DNA of 64,000 nucleotides from Gordionus sp. m RMFG-2023 (GCF_954871325.1 NC_088775.1:92646334-92710333); one strand, 5' to 3'. Shown: positions 47,650 through 60,040, counted from the stretch's first letter. Notes: generated by a model not told the origin, from the letters alone. A program made the numbers and translations.

Positions 47650-47815
47650 GAGACCTACAGGTCCCCAGACCGGGCCCAAAATTTTTAAAAAAAATACCCG
47701 AACCGGGCCGTAAAAATTTTTTTAAAAAAATATCCGAGCCGGGTTGTAAATTTTTTTTAAAAAACCGGAACCGGGCCGTAAAAAATTTTTTAAAAAAATC
47801 CGGGCCGTTCCCTGC
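47650..47815 (+). repeat. Tandem repeat of GC-rich and poly-A/T phased units, about 38-40 bp, four copies
   Basis: Units of AACCGGGCCGTAAAAATTTT type alternate with A and T runs. The same kind of cluster occurs at 37060-37120. Such CCGGG-rich subterminal arrays occur in small hAT elements. It also gives an open frame (47640-47852) that I do not consider a gene. Confidence 0.75.
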
Positions 47816-48059
47816 AAATGGTACCTCTGCAGGGCTCGGTTATTCTTCTTAAAAAGAGAGAATGTTCTCTCATTAGTTTACTAATGGGAAGAGTCGCTAA
47901 TATATAAACCCTTTTAATACTTGGGAATATAATCTAAAATGTGTTTTGAAATGCAAAGCATCCATATCATTTTCTAGGACTATATCAACCCATAGTCGAT
48001 TATATAAACATAGTTATTCAGCTAATAAGGGATCATGATATACTTTAACGTCTTCATGA

Positions 48060-48720
48060 TAAAAATCTAACAAATATTTTTTTTTCTATCACCATCTGAA
48101 AAAGGTTGGTAAGTCTTTTGTAGCAGTAATATCTGCAGATTGGTAAGTGCTGCATGATGAATTTAAACCCATTCATTTATTTGAGTTATAAATATGTCTA
48201 AGAGACAGATATTTGTTTTTTAATACTCTTCTACTGATCCTATATTAATGTTTTAACGCTGAGCTTGCCTTGCTGCAAGTCGAGGGAGACAAATACTAAA
48301 CACGTATAGCTCTGCTTTTGACTGAACAATAACATAAAATATGAAATTCTTCATCAACATTAGCCCTAATTTCCTTGAGTTCTAATAAAATGACTCTCCG
48401 CTTTTCTCATCTTATTAATCAAGTCAATGTCATGCTTTTGAAAAGTATTACATATAGTTGTATAATTAAATCATTCTAATAAGGAAAAAAATTTGGAACT
48501 AGCATTGAATCTAAATTTTCTTGCTTCTGAGGAAATATTTTTTTCAGGCCATTGTGATATTTCAGTAATAGCAAATAATCGGCTCTTCTAACTGCATAAA
48601 AGCTGTTACTGCTTGATGGTGCAGACTCTATCTCTTTGGACAAGCTTGCAATTTCTAGCTCCCTGTTGGACCAGGAGTTTCAGAAATAATTATTATTTCC
48701 CTAAAAAATTTGAAAATGGT
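48060..48720 (-). pseudogene. hAT transposase relic of the ZMYM1/DUF4371-like type
   Basis: In broken minus-strand frames: QELEIASLSKEIESAPSSSN, FYAVRRADYLLLLKYHNG (48650-48540); then ICLPRLAARQAQR, VEEY, KTNICLLDIFITQINEW (48300-48150). The second part fits the segment 'PRxxxRQxHRxNxxxxSxEEYYRRxIFIPxLDxxIxxLxxRF' of this hAT group. Several stops and shifts. No ends found. Confidence 0.6.
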
Positions 48721-48944
48721 AGATAAATATTACGCCACTAAAAAAAAATTGTAAATAATAAGTAAATAGTAGGCCGGAAAACTTGAAATCGAAATTAATT
48801 GACAAAATAACTTATCAGATGAACGTGCTAAATAAATGTAAATTAAATATTTAATATGAGATAGGAATATATATTAACAAATATAAATTAATATAAACAA
48901 TAATATTTTTGAAAAATATAATCCGCCACCTGCATATTTTGGCT

Positions 48945-49610
48945 TTGGGGGGGGGGGTGTATTTTTTCCCCTGCCCCCCCCCCCCCCCCAACTGCGTACT
49001 CCTGGCCTTGTTATTTCATTTTTAAAGTATGCCTTGAGTCATATTTTATACATAAAAATATTGTTTTATCTCTTTTGTTTATATTTTTTGAATGTCCTGG
49101 TGATTTATGACATAACGAACCAATTATGCTTTTTTTCCATCATTCTTCTATTTCCCTCCTTCCTTTATCTTCATTTATTTATTTTTCTTTCTTTTTTTGA
49201 AAAAAAAAATTAATAATTATCTATCGGTTTGCAAAAATAAATATAAGTTTTATTTTTATTTATTTTTTTTAATCAATGCGTTCCTACCAGAGCAAATTTT
49301 TTTTTTTAGATTATACGTTCAAAAGACTTAAAAATGACTTTATATCAAATAAATACCATTAATATTTATATTTTTCTGGTTTTGATGTTTGTGGCAGGAT
49401 ATTATACTACTATCGAATTTATTCTGGGTAGTATTATTATACAGTCATCGAGAATAATCTACTAAATTAAAATAACATTATTCATGCATTTAAAAATATT
49501 GTCGAAGATGTGGTTACGATTTTTAAGATCGGCCGAAGGCCGGACAAAAGGGCCGAAAGATTATATATGTATGGACCCCCTCTAAGGAAAATTCCTAGCT
49601 ACGCCACTGG
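48945..49610. mobile_element. MITE-like element(s) with GGCGTAGC tips and poly-G/poly-C runs
   Basis: The right end at about 49608, read inward, is CCAGTGGCGTAGCTAGGAAT. A related tip (CCAGGAGTACGCAGTTGG) lies at 49010-48985, followed by a run of 16 C on the plus strand and, 25 bases further, a run of 11 G at 48947-48957. Whether this is one element or two adjoining ones is open. No coding capacity seen. Confidence 0.45.
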
Positions 49611-50059
49611 TTCCTATATAACAAAAAATTTGCGGAATTTTAAAAGCCGGTGTTCATAGACTCGCGATAATCGACGATAATTGGGAAGCGCGGACATCGT
49701 TATCCGTATCCGACATGCCGTCTTTCCTTACAAAACCCGCACCGCGATACAATGAAATTAACTCCGAATGAGATTCGAATGTTTGTCGGACAATTGATCG
49801 GACGGACTGGCAAAGATTTGAATTTATCGTTGATCGAATTTTGTTTGTGAACAAAAATTTTTTTTTGGCTTAAAGTTACACGCCTTGAGAACTCATAAAA
49901 TCACTTAAAAATTATGTAATACATTATTGGGAACGTAATTTAAAAAAATGGAAGGCACTTACCTTTTAATCATATAAATTGGACATTGTTATTGTTATGG
50001 AGATTTAGTTTTTATCCCATATCCTCATATTAAGATATATCTCCCACCCTTTAGGGTTA
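49611..50059. other. Interval with a short GC-richer patch
   Basis: The patch 49640-49850 is unlike its surroundings and opens a 66-codon minus-strand frame, but no family or splice sites were recognised. Confidence 0.35.
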
Positions 50060-50246
50060 GGGGTACTCTTAGTTCTTCTGAGAGTAGAGACAGCTGTTTT
50101 AGTAAATTTTGATGCACCTTCCTCCTTGTTTACCTCGGTTATCGTAATAACTTATACAGGTGGTATACTAATTTTATTCCTATATTCGTGTGCTCTGTCT
50201 CCAACCCCAATAACCAAGGTAAACAAGGAGGAAGGTGCATCAAAAT
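50060..50246. repeat. 37-bp inverted repeat with 67-bp spacer
   Basis: ATTTTGATGCACCTTCCTCC...TTACCTCGGTTAT at 50106-50142 pairs with 50210-50246 with a single mismatch. It is preceded by the block shared with 1365-1413. It can fold into a long hairpin and may be the tips of a small foldback element. Confidence 0.9.
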
Positions 50247-52926
50247 AATATAGGAATATAACTTATGGGGGTGTATCATTCCTTGACCTTACTTATTATT
50301 AAAAATGGACCAAATAAATTTTTTTTTATCAAACAAATTTAAACCAAAAAATATTAATCATATAAAATCTTATAAATATTAAATTTATATTGCTATATAA
50401 ACGTTCTTAAAATATTATTAAAACATATGTCGTAATATATTTTTAAAGTACACTTGTTCAAAAATGATTGTAAAATATTTATTTCTATATATGTATGTAT
50501 ATTCAATATCCCATTATACCGTATTATAAATAAAATTGTGATTCATTGAAAAGTTAAAAGAATCTTATTTCAAATAGAAATTTTCAATTACCTTTTCTGC
50601 TTAACTCATACAAGTATAGTAAAAATAACCACTATACTTTTTTAAGTTACTTATCTAGATAGGTCTCATTCGCCATCCTACATGCCATAAAAATTTTCTT
50701 TATTTCTTTATATATAGAGAGAGAACACATTACTTTCAAATATATTATTAAAATATTTTGAATTAACAAATTATTAAATTTCTTTAAATTTACCCTTTTG
50801 TTTATCTCCCGAAATTAGATAGTTTGTAATATAAGTTTTTTCAAAAATTAATATACAAACTTAAAATTTGGGGGTTTTGTCCTTAGAAAACCATAATTAT
50901 AATTAGCAATTTAAATTAAATGCTATTGAAACTGAAGCCTCGATTTTTTTTTATCATCAAAAACACCTTTTTTTTAAAAAAAAATTAAAAAACATTTACA
51001 CATATTAATATGAATTTTTTTATTATCTTCAAACTTTTCGTTAAATTTTATGCCATTTATTCACAATTTTCATAAATATATATTACAATTAAGGGGGAAA
51101 CTTATTGATATTGAACTGTTAAATTTCATGTATTTTTATGAATTTTTTTTTAATATAAAAATTGTTTAAACTATTATGAAATTGTTAATTTATATTACAG
51201 TATGTGACCATGCGGATTAGCCACATAGGGGCAAATGACCGAACCCACACGCCAATGTAAATTTTGACTTTAACGAAGGGATCAAACTGTCAACTCATTT
51301 GTTAAGGTAGGAATAGATGGTTTTAGTAATATATATATATATTTTTTTTAAATATGGGAAGAGGGGAAAAAAGGGGTTTTAAATTTTTTGTATATTAAAA
51401 TTTAAAGTTATTTCTAACGGACACGTATTATCTTAAGCCCATACCAGACCACCTTGGGGTCAATTTAATTTACTTTACGCTACGTATGTGAATGGAAAAG
51501 GAAACGACTGGAAAGAAAAAACAACATTTTGTTTGTGTTAAATAAAATAATTCCTCTCAGGGTTGGGACTTTAGGCACAAGACATGAATTCCGATTCAAG
51601 ACGTTATTAAAAGATTCGTTATAGGTTCTTGTTAAATAAGGTGTAGAGCGGTGTCGAACTACATAGCTTTAGTCAGCTATAAAACAACATAACCTTGTTT
51701 TTTAACCAAATATATTCCAATCATTCTTCAATTTGAGACTCAACTCAGAGACTTGATTCAATTTTTTTAGGGCTAAAATCTGGAGTAAGCCATAATCGTT
51801 AACAACACTAATAAGGTGTTCCTATAAAAAAAAAATAAGAATCGAATTATTCATATTTTTCTTCAATTTATTAATTGTTATAAAAACGGATTATTTTGTA
51901 AAAAAAAAAAATTATTTTTTTCTAAAAAAAAAAAAATATTGAATAAATAAGATAGGATAAATATATTTAAAAAAATTAAAGTTTCAAAGTTATTGTTGAA
52001 TTTTGAACCGACCGGTTCCATCCGTCGGAGTGGGGAAAACCCGGTCCGAGATCGGAGGTCCGGGATGGTCGATAATGGGATCCGGGGGACCGGGTTTGGG
52101 TATCGATTTTGTCGTGGGATCACGCGGACAACGTAGTGTGACAAAGGTAACTCGAATTTATTTTTAAGAGTTAATCAAGAGTAAATACAACCGAACTAAG
52201 GTAAAACAAATTTATTTTTAATAGTTACAAAAAAAAAAGAAATTAATAAAATCATTCAATATTATTTACTATAAATTTATTTTGTCGTAAAAGAGAGATT
52301 AATTCCCTACAGCAAACTTCTTTGAACTGGATACTTAGATATTTGGGAAAAATATAATATTTCAATAATCTAAATTATTTTCCTAGAAAGTATTATTGGG
52401 CTATAATGATTTTAACCCTTAATATCCCTTGAAAGTGTTTAGTTATATTTTAGAGTGATTGTTTCAAATAAAATCACAATCGTGAATTTCATTTTTCGTG
52501 GTCTTTATATAGATAAATTAAATAATAATAAAAAAAGAATATTAATAATCCAGGCCCATCATCGAAAACTGGCTAGAAACCAGTTCTGAGGATGAAATTA
52601 AAACAAGCTTGGTTATACGTGAACAAAGAAAAAAATAGATATAAATGGTAATATAAAAACATGTCACTAGAACAAGGACATGATAAATATTATAAACTAG
52701 TTAAAACACAACAGTTATGAAAAACTTTAAAAGAATTAAATTTTAGAGATCCGTACAATACATTGGGATGAAATAGTAGCTTTATTACTAATGAGGCCTA
52801 GCTAAGCCTAACATGGTCTATAGTATATAGCACATATGGAATTTAATTAATAAAATTTATAATCTTAAGCATTCAAGGACACTTATTTTAAAAAAAATCT
52901 ATTCTACCTTATATTCTGTTCTGTAG
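50247..52926. other. AT-rich interval without recognised genes
   Basis: GC-richer patches at 51190-51300, 51420-51660 and 52000-52140 show no protein similarity that I can name. The frame 51878-52144 is not supported. Confidence 0.4.
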
Positions 52927-53184
52927 TTTTAAAAGTTACCACAGGGACACGCTATTACTCAAAAAAAATAAAATGGGCAAAATTAATTGATGGTACATAT
53001 GATGTTTCGAAATTAGAAGCGATAACTTTGCTAGTACGATATATTGAAAAGAGTGAAACGCCTATGCCCGTTAAAGAAATGGATATATATTATATCGGTA
53101 ACACGACTTGTCTTGATATTCATCTTGGATGGAACGAAATGTCTAAATGCGTTTGGGAGAATCTCGAACCAAAGATAACACAGG
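52927..53184 (+). CDS. Lone phase 1-1 exon, unknown extracellular-type module
   Basis: Flanked by acceptor TTCTGTTCTGTAG and donor GTTTCC, with 85 full codons, phase 1 at both ends. The peptide reads LKVTTGTRYYSKKIKWAKLI, DGTYDVSKLEAITLLVRYIE, KSETPMPVKEMDIYYIGNTT, CLDIHLGWNEMSKCVWENLE, PKITQ. It has one sequon (NTT) and two cysteines, and the length and 1-1 phase are usual for shuffled extracellular domains (FN3, Ig-like), but I cannot assign the family. The codon use is less AT-skewed than its surroundings. No neighbouring exon found; the tandem repeat at 53190-53300 follows at once. The donor is weak, so the exon could instead end further on. Confidence 0.5.
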
Positions 53185-53189
53185 GTTTC

Positions 53190-53300
53190 CATTCAAAAAA
53201 GGAAAAGTGTCAATCGAAAAAGGAAAATTCCCAAAAGGAAAGGAAAAGTGTCAATCAAAAAAGGAAAATTCCCATTCAAAAAAGGAAAATCGTAATTTTT
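53190..53300 (+). repeat. Tandem repeat of AAAAAAGGAAAA-type units
   Basis: Units of TCAATCAAAAAAGGAAAA and TCCCATTCAAAAAAGGAAAA, about 18-33 bases, four or five copies. Confidence 0.75.
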
Positions 53301-54918
53301 CTTAAATTTTTACTTATTTTTGTTATTCCTTTTTAATTTATTTCTAAATTTTTGCGATTTCTTTACGTTTTTTTTTCTTACTGATCTTTTCTCAATCTAT
53401 TTCTAACTTTTTGCGATTTTCTTTACATCTATTTTTCTTACTATATCTTCTCTCAATTTATTTTTCTTCTCATTTTTAATAATTCTTTTGTATTTTTAAA
53501 AATAATTTATAAATTTAGGTTTATTTTTTTAACAATTCTTTACGTTTTTTTTTCATCATAAAAAATATTCTTTTTATGATTTTTTCATTGTAATCTTTTA
53601 CATACATTTCTAACCTTTTCAATCTCTTTAAGTCATTTTTAATCTTTATTTTTTTGAGCATTTCTTAATTTTTTTCTTCTCATTTTTGATAATTATTTTT
53701 TAAAATTATATTTAATTTTTTTGGTAGACAATATAATTACAATTGCTAAATTAAATTAATCGTTTGGTTATAATGTACCTTTTAAAATAAAATTAGTTTG
53801 AACTGTAAAACCAAACGATATGTAAATTAATTAAATATAATCATTTAAATTCTTATTTGCAGTACATATATGCTCGGCAATTATCTTAGAATAATTTGTA
53901 TATTTAAAATTATATTCTTAACGACATTTTTTTATAATTTGTTATATCCTTCTTCCTATTTTTATAGTCAAAAATTTGAAATAAAATCGTTTGTTACAAA
54001 TATATTGTAACATGTGTTCTGCAATAGTATCATTAGATATACAAGCATAATTAAATATGCAAACTATAGTTTCAAGCCATAAATAGAATGGACAATGTTT
54101 TTATCGCTTTTTAATTTTGAATCTTTATAGGAAAAGTATAATTTGACAATTCTAATAATTAAAATATCTTCTTTAAGTTTTTACCGAAGTTCTGATGGTA
54201 GAAATTTTTACTTTTTATTACATTACAATTACAAATAGTATAACCTTAAAAATTTTTTGTTTATTTTATATCGAAAGTATATATTTTTTTTTGTTGGCAA
54301 TTTTATTTTCTTATTAATTAGTATTATTTTTTCCCGTAAGTCGAGATTTTCACGTTTTTATAAATGTGATAAACAACATTTATAATCCATCGTATTATGT
54401 CTAAATTAATATTGTACTATTAATAAATATGAACTTTATAATAATTTTACCGTTTTATATGCGATATAATAAAGTTTATGATTAATCAATTGAATTACGT
54501 CTAAATAAATATTAATCACCGTAACAGTTAGTTCTATATCATTAAAAATCTATAATAAAATTGATAAAAATTATTAAAATATAATATTCCAATTTTTATA
54601 AAACACCACCTGATTAATTACCACGTGTGATTCCCTTATCATTTATGACGAGCTATGCTAATATTTACGTAAATATGAAATATATTTTTTGAAAATCAAT
54701 GTTGTAATTTTCATTATTTATTTTGTCGTCTTAAATAAAATTTTAACTTTACCACTATTTCTTTTGTAATCGTTTACATAATGCTTTTAATTTTACTTTG
54801 AAATTTTAATATTAATTTTACTAGGTATTATCATTAACCCTAAACTAGAGAATAGTAAATAAAGAAAATATAACGTGCATATAATAAAATCTTTACATTC
54901 TATTTTTTTTACAAACAA
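53301..54918. other. AT-rich region upstream of the LRR gene
   Basis: Contains two similar pyrimidine-rich blocks (TTTTTGCGATTTCTTTAC at about 53350 and TTTTTGCGATTTTCTTTAC at 53410), a local 60-bp duplication. No promoter element can be supported. Confidence 0.4.
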
Positions 54919-56259
54919 ATGAAAACTATATTCAAATTCATGTATTATGTGATACCCTTTATGGCTATTCATAACATTGTTGCCGAACCTCAGCAAGTAA
55001 AAAATGATTCCAATGAAGAACCGGTATTTTTTGATTCTTACAACTTTACGGGCTCAAAAATTAATCAATGCGAGTTCGTCAATGACATTCCATATTTCGG
55101 TATAAAATGCACTGATGCAGAATATTTTGATCAAATCGCTAACATCTCGAGATTAATTTTCAAAAATTTATTGAGGGCATTCCCAAATTTTACGTTAATT
55201 TTTATGGAAAGTGCTAAATCGTTCGAATTTTATAATCAATATCAGCTGTTGTACTGCATAAAATTCATTTTGGGCGCCCCGAGATTATTTCGACAATTGG
55301 TATGTCCTCTCCCCGACCTATTTCCGGACTTGGCCAGTTTAACTAGCTATAATTTTACTAATGGGACATTCTTGGAAGGGCTCCCTCTCACATTTCTCGA
55401 CTTGTCATTTAGCGAGATCACGTACTTGTGTGACACCACCTTTATTTCACCCTTTTATTCCAAACTAAAAATGCTGATATTGAGCGATAACAAGCTCAAA
55501 TTTTTGCCCTTGAATCTATTTTCCAGTCTGAACAACTTGGTGGCCCTGTACATTAATCGCAATTATATACAGAGTTTCGAATCTAACGTGATGCGGAAAT
55601 TGGTTAACCTCGAGATTTTTAGCCTGAATACCAATCCCATCAAATTTATCAGCATGCGCAAAGAGGATCTTGGATCGATGAATAAATTTATTTCCTTATC
55701 TTTGTGCAACATAAGCCTGAAGGTGGAACAATTAGAGGCGCTGTACATTCCCCCATCGGTTAAATTGTTCAAATTTAGTCATAATAAGATTGCACTCGTA
55801 CCAGAGCCACTACTCGCATTTCTGACTACACATGAAAATTCAACTATCCAATTACAGGGTAACCCCATCATGTGTTTAAACATGAATGGGAAGTATTTTG
55901 ATTGGTTCGCCAAGAATAAGAATCGTCAATTACTTTTTTTGTTATTAGGAGACATCGGTTCTTTCACTAACGATGCCCGATGTTACATTCCGCAATTGTA
56001 CAAAGGCGCGTTCTTAGTAAATATGTCTCTGGATAAGATTTCTAATAACGATGTATCTACGTGTTACGTAGAGATTCCTTGTGCTTGCTATGTCGATAAC
56101 AATATCCCGGTTATTTACTGCGCCTTCGCTACTTACTCTTATTTAAGGAATAATTCGAAACTAAATAATGGAAGATGGAGTAATCCTATAATTTTAGGAT
56201 CCTCCTGGCTTTTACATATAATTCAAATTTTTTTAAGATTAATTATGTGCAAGAAATAA
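54919..56259 (+). CDS. Secreted or membrane-anchored leucine-rich-repeat protein
   Basis: Intact 446-codon single-exon gene. Residues 1-22 (MKTIFKFMYYVIPFMAIHNI) form a signal peptide. Cysteines and sequons follow (NDS, NFT, NIS, NFT). LRRs lie in about residues 150-310: LPLTFLDLSFSEITYL, LKMLILSDNKLKFLPLNLF, LVALYINRNYIQSF, LEIFSLNTNPIKFI and VKLFKFSHNKIALVP, with LxxLxLxxNxLxxL spacing. A C-terminal cap with GNPIMC and DARCY, CYVEIPCACY follows. The last 22 residues (IILGSSWLLHIIQIFLRLIM) are hydrophobic, after a small-residue stretch, so a GPI anchor or a tail anchor is likely. The start is the first ATG and precedes the signal peptide. The stop codon overlaps an AATAAA signal (56255-56260). 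Codon use is more balanced than in the flanks. It resembles invertebrate chaoptin/tartan-like surface LRR proteins in layout; function unknown. Confidence 0.85.
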   Translation: MKTIFKFMYYVIPFMAIHNIVAEPQQVKNDSNEEPVFFDSYNFTGSKINQCEFVNDIPYFGIKCTDAEYFDQIANISRLIFKNLLRAFPNFTLIFMESAKSFEFYNQYQLLYCIKFILGAPRLFRQLVCPLPDLFPDLASLTSYNFTNGTFLEGLPLTFLDLSFSEITYLCDTTFISPFYSKLKMLILSDNKLKFLPLNLFSSLNNLVALYINRNYIQSFESNVMRKLVNLEIFSLNTNPIKFISMRKEDLGSMNKFISLSLCNISLKVEQLEALYIPPSVKLFKFSHNKIALVPEPLLAFLTTHENSTIQLQGNPIMCLNMNGKYFDWFAKNKNRQLLFLLLGDIGSFTNDARCYIPQLYKGAFLVNMSLDKISNNDVSTCYVEIPCACYVDNNIPVIYCAFATYSYLRNNSKLNNGRWSNPIILGSSWLLHIIQIFLRLIMCKK

Positions 56260-56260
56260 A
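56255..56260 (+). promoter_or_regulatory. AATAAA polyadenylation signal overlapping the LRR stop codon
   Basis: The TAA stop (56257-56259) lies within AATAAA. A cut site 10-30 bases on would give almost no 3' UTR; other signals further down may be used instead. Confidence 0.4.
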
Positions 56261-56747
56261 CCTTTTTATCTTGTTATGAAACTTTATGATGAGTTTTTCT
56301 ATTTATCTTGATTTATTTTTATAAAATTAATAATTAATATGATTTTGTGGATTATTGCTATTTCTAATAGGCTTTAAAAATTTTAAAGCAAGTGTGGTAG
56401 TCTTGCACTGATAATTGGTAGATAAAAGTCTTGGAATTTGTAGTTGATAATCTGAGATACAAAAACGACGATAATAGTAATTATTTAAAGAATAAGTTTT
56501 ATTATTTCTAAAGAAAAAGTTTTTACTATCTCTTTTTTTTCATTAAAAAAATATATATATATATATAAACATAATTTAATTTAACTAAATGTCCAATTTA
56601 CGTATCACGATCTACAATTATTGCCTTAAACAGTAAACATTTAAATGGACATGTATATTAATGCTTTAGACAATAATATATAAAGAAATATATTATAATA
56701 TGACATTAACACATTTATAAACATTAAACTTTAAATTGAAATAAAAC
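56261..56747. other. AT-rich interval between LRR gene and gypsy LTR
   Basis: Nothing recognised. Confidence 0.4.
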
Positions 56748-56993
56748 TGTTGAATAATATAAATTATAATGTGTATTATTCATATTCTATCTTTATTTTA
56801 GTTTTATAAATCGTAACGTGTGTTATTCATATTATATCTTTATTTTAGTTTTACTTTCAAATTATATTTTCAGTTTTACTTTAAGTTAACCTTTTTATGT
56901 ATATTCTAATTTTATTTTTGTAAAAATGTTATATATATCATATGAAAAAGAGAAATAAAACAGATAAAAAATTAACAGTTTTACTTTTCTTCA
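56748..56993 (+). repeat. 5' LTR of the gypsy fossil
   Basis: 246 bp with two copies of an internal 47-bp unit (TCGTAACGTGTGTTATTCAT type). No clear 5-bp target duplication with the 3' end was seen. Confidence 0.9.
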
Positions 56994-57640
56994 TGATGCC
57001 TCGGTTGAGGATGGCAAAAAAAAACTCGCCACTTTGCTATACATTTTTTAAAAAATTTTTCTCTTTCATATCTTTTTATGGTGTGATGTAACATGCAAAA
57101 ACATTAAAGAAAATAAAAATAAAAAAAATCCTATATAAGGAAGACAATTTAAGGTAAATATAATTTTCGATGTTTTCTTTCAAATTAATAAATATATCAT
57201 ACGAAGTCTCGGTTTATAACATACTTTGGGAATTTACTTACGATTGTGACATCCAATATACAAGAGAACCTACCAATGGTGATGTCTCTTTTGAATTTTT
57301 TTCAGTCTAAAAGAGATGCTACATTATTTTAAACAATTGGACGGAAAATATTTCGCTTATAACGATTTAGAGTTCGTACAACTCCGATGTATATTTACAA
57401 AAATATAAACGTGTCATTTTTATTTTTAAATGCTTATGTGATATGTTATAAAAATTATCAATAAATGGACATAAAATTACCTGATTTCACACCTTATAAG
57501 TTTCCAAAACTTATCATTAGAGTATCAAAGTTGCATAAAAAATGTGATTTTTAGATGATAATCGAATAAAAGAAAAATTAAGAACATCCACCTTAAATGA
57601 TAAAATAAAATATAAATTTTGTAAAAATACTAATTTAACC

Positions 57641-58200
57641 TTGAACGAAATGGTTGAGATAGGAAGTAGATTAGATAGAATTAATGTTAAACCAGATATT
57701 GATAATATAAGTTATATGAATAACAATAAAAAGTCTGATAAAGATAAAAACTTTAACAATAGAAATAGAAATGACATTAATAATTATTTTAGACCTGATA
57801 AAAATTTTAGAAATAATTTTAGAAATAATTTTAGAAATAATTTTAGAAATAATTTTAGAAATAATTATGATAATATGGATAATAATTATAATAGGAATAA
57901 AAATAGGAATTATGACAATAATAATAATTCTAGATACTAAGATAGGAATTACGGTAATAATAATTCTAGATATCAAGATAATTATAATAACTATAACTAC
58001 AACAACTATCGCTATAACAATAATAATCAATCTAATTATGGTAGAAATAATACATGGCATGATAATAATCAAAGAAAACAGATCCAATATGGTGATGGAA
58101 ATCGTAAAAATTACCAATCCTATAGCAACAATTCAAATAATTATAGAGGTAGCGACAACAGTAATAGAAAGCAAATACAATACAATAACAATGATTATAA
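57641..58200 (+). mobile_element. gag-like low-complexity region of the gypsy fossil
   Basis: Asn-, Arg- and Tyr-rich, with a 12-base unit (TTTTAGAAATAA) repeated about five times at 57798-57860. No CCHC zinc knuckle was seen. Antisense Ile-rich frames here are shadows. Confidence 0.6.
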
Positions 58201-58329
58201 TATGAATATTGAAGAAATTATTGAAGAGAAAATCGACTCTACAAAGAACAAAGATGATAACGATTTTAATATTAACAACTTATCTGAGGACATGCTTAAT
58301 GATAAAGATAATGCATTTATGACTACTTT

Positions 58330-60040
58330 AAAAGTGAATGATATTTTTACAACTATGCAAGTCGACACAAGACACAAGTTCCAAACATACTATCATACCT
58401 TATGGTCTGGCTAAAATACTTGGTATTAGAGATGTTAAGAAATCCGAGTTACAACTTCCCGCTTATGACGGAAATTTAATTAAGATCATCGGCATCACAC
58501 AAGTTAAAGGGACTTATGAAGGTATCTCAAAATATTTACAAGCGGTAGTCGTTGAATCAAGGAAAAATACCTTGTTGGGACGTACATGGATCAACGCTTT
58601 CAAAAATATTTTAAATAAATTTATAGCAAATATTGACACTAATTACAAAGATGAAGTAAAAAGATTGATTATAGAGTGTGAATCCAAATTGACTAATGGG
58701 CCAATCAACAAAGCAAGTGTCAATTTACATTTAAGAAGAGATGCCCAACCTAAAATTATACCGCCTAGATGTATTCCTTATTCAAAAATTGATCTTGTGA
58801 GCAATGAACTTAAAAAATGGATACATGATAAAATTTTTGAGCCGGTGAATGATGTCCGATAGGTAAGTACTATTACCGCCGTCTACAAAGATGATGAGAG
58901 CATTAGGCTTTGTGCTGATTTTAAGGACACTATAAACCCAGTTTTAGAAGATTTCAGATACCCTCTACCACGAATCAATGATCTAATAGCTAAACTTTTA
59001 GAAGGAAAGAAATTTACGAAGATTAACTTTAAAAATGCTTCTTACAGGTTCCGATAGATAAAAGTTGCAGAAATATTTTAACTATATATACGCATTACCG
59101 ATTTACTAGACTTCCTTTTGGGCTTACCTCATCTGCAATCTTCCAACAGATCATGGACCAAATCTTCGGTGACATGGAAGACGTCATATTTTATATTGAT
59201 AATTTACGTATAACTGGGAAAAAAGATGAAGCTCACCTTAATAACATAAAAAAAGTGTTTGATAGAATATCATCGTTTGGGCAAGTACCTAACTTCAACA
59301 AAAATGTGTTCTTTAAAAATAAAGGGAGGTTCCTGGGTCATGATATTGACGCCAAGGGGATTCATGCTAATCACGACAAAATTGAAGCAATAATTAATAT
59401 GCCATAACCAAAATCAGCTGCTGAATTATCAACATTTCTGGGAATGGCTGGCTACTATAGAAAATTTTTGAACAATTTTGCAGAAATAGCCGATCCTCTA
59501 TATAGAATTGTCAACAACGAAAAATGGGCTTGGAACTTAGAACACTTTAAAAGTTTTAATGATCTTAAGAAGTTGATTAGTCTTCCACCTGCTTTGACAT
59601 ATTTTAACCCTGAATTACCTATAGGGATAGCCACTGACACATCTAAATGTGGTTTAGGAGCTGTATTATTTCATACTGAAAAAGACGGTAAAGAAAAACC
59701 TATAGCTTTCGCGTCAAGAATTTTATTAAAATCCGAAATGAACTATACCAATATTGAGCGTGAGGCTCTCGCTATTATGCTCGAAATAAAGAGGTTCCAG
59801 GAATATTTAATCGGCACAAAATTTACAATTATTACTGACCATAAACCTCTAGTTCACATCTTTACCAAGGGTCTTAAGGATAATAGTACCATGTCCTTAA
59901 GACTCCAGAAGTGGAATATAACCTTAGGAGGATATGATTTTAACATAAAGTATAAAGCCGGTAAATATAATGTTGTTCCTGATTGTCTCTCGAGATTGCC
60001 ACAAGAATGTCATGATGAAGTTGTTGAAAATATCACTATA
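58330..60040 (+). mobile_element. Protease, reverse transcriptase and RNase H region of the gypsy fossil
   Basis: Recognisable segments: LLGRTWI (after the protease region), FGLTS-like text near 59115, VIFYIDNL (the YxDD-box position) at about 59185, FLGHDI, then GYYRKFLNNFAEIADPLYR, ATDTSKCGLGAVLF, FASRIL and ITDHKPL of RNase H. It is the usual Ty3/gypsy order. Confidence 0.85.

Noticed and set aside
47640-47852. 70-codon frame with PGPK/PGRK repeats
   Set aside because: It follows the 38-40 bp tandem repeat; no initiation or splice context.
49654-49854. 66-codon minus-strand frame in a GC-richer patch
   Set aside because: No domain, splice site or second copy; not enough to call a gene.
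57671-58205. Ile-rich open frames antisense and out of frame over the gypsy gag region
   Set aside because: They are shadows of the Asn-rich low-complexity coding and have no domain.
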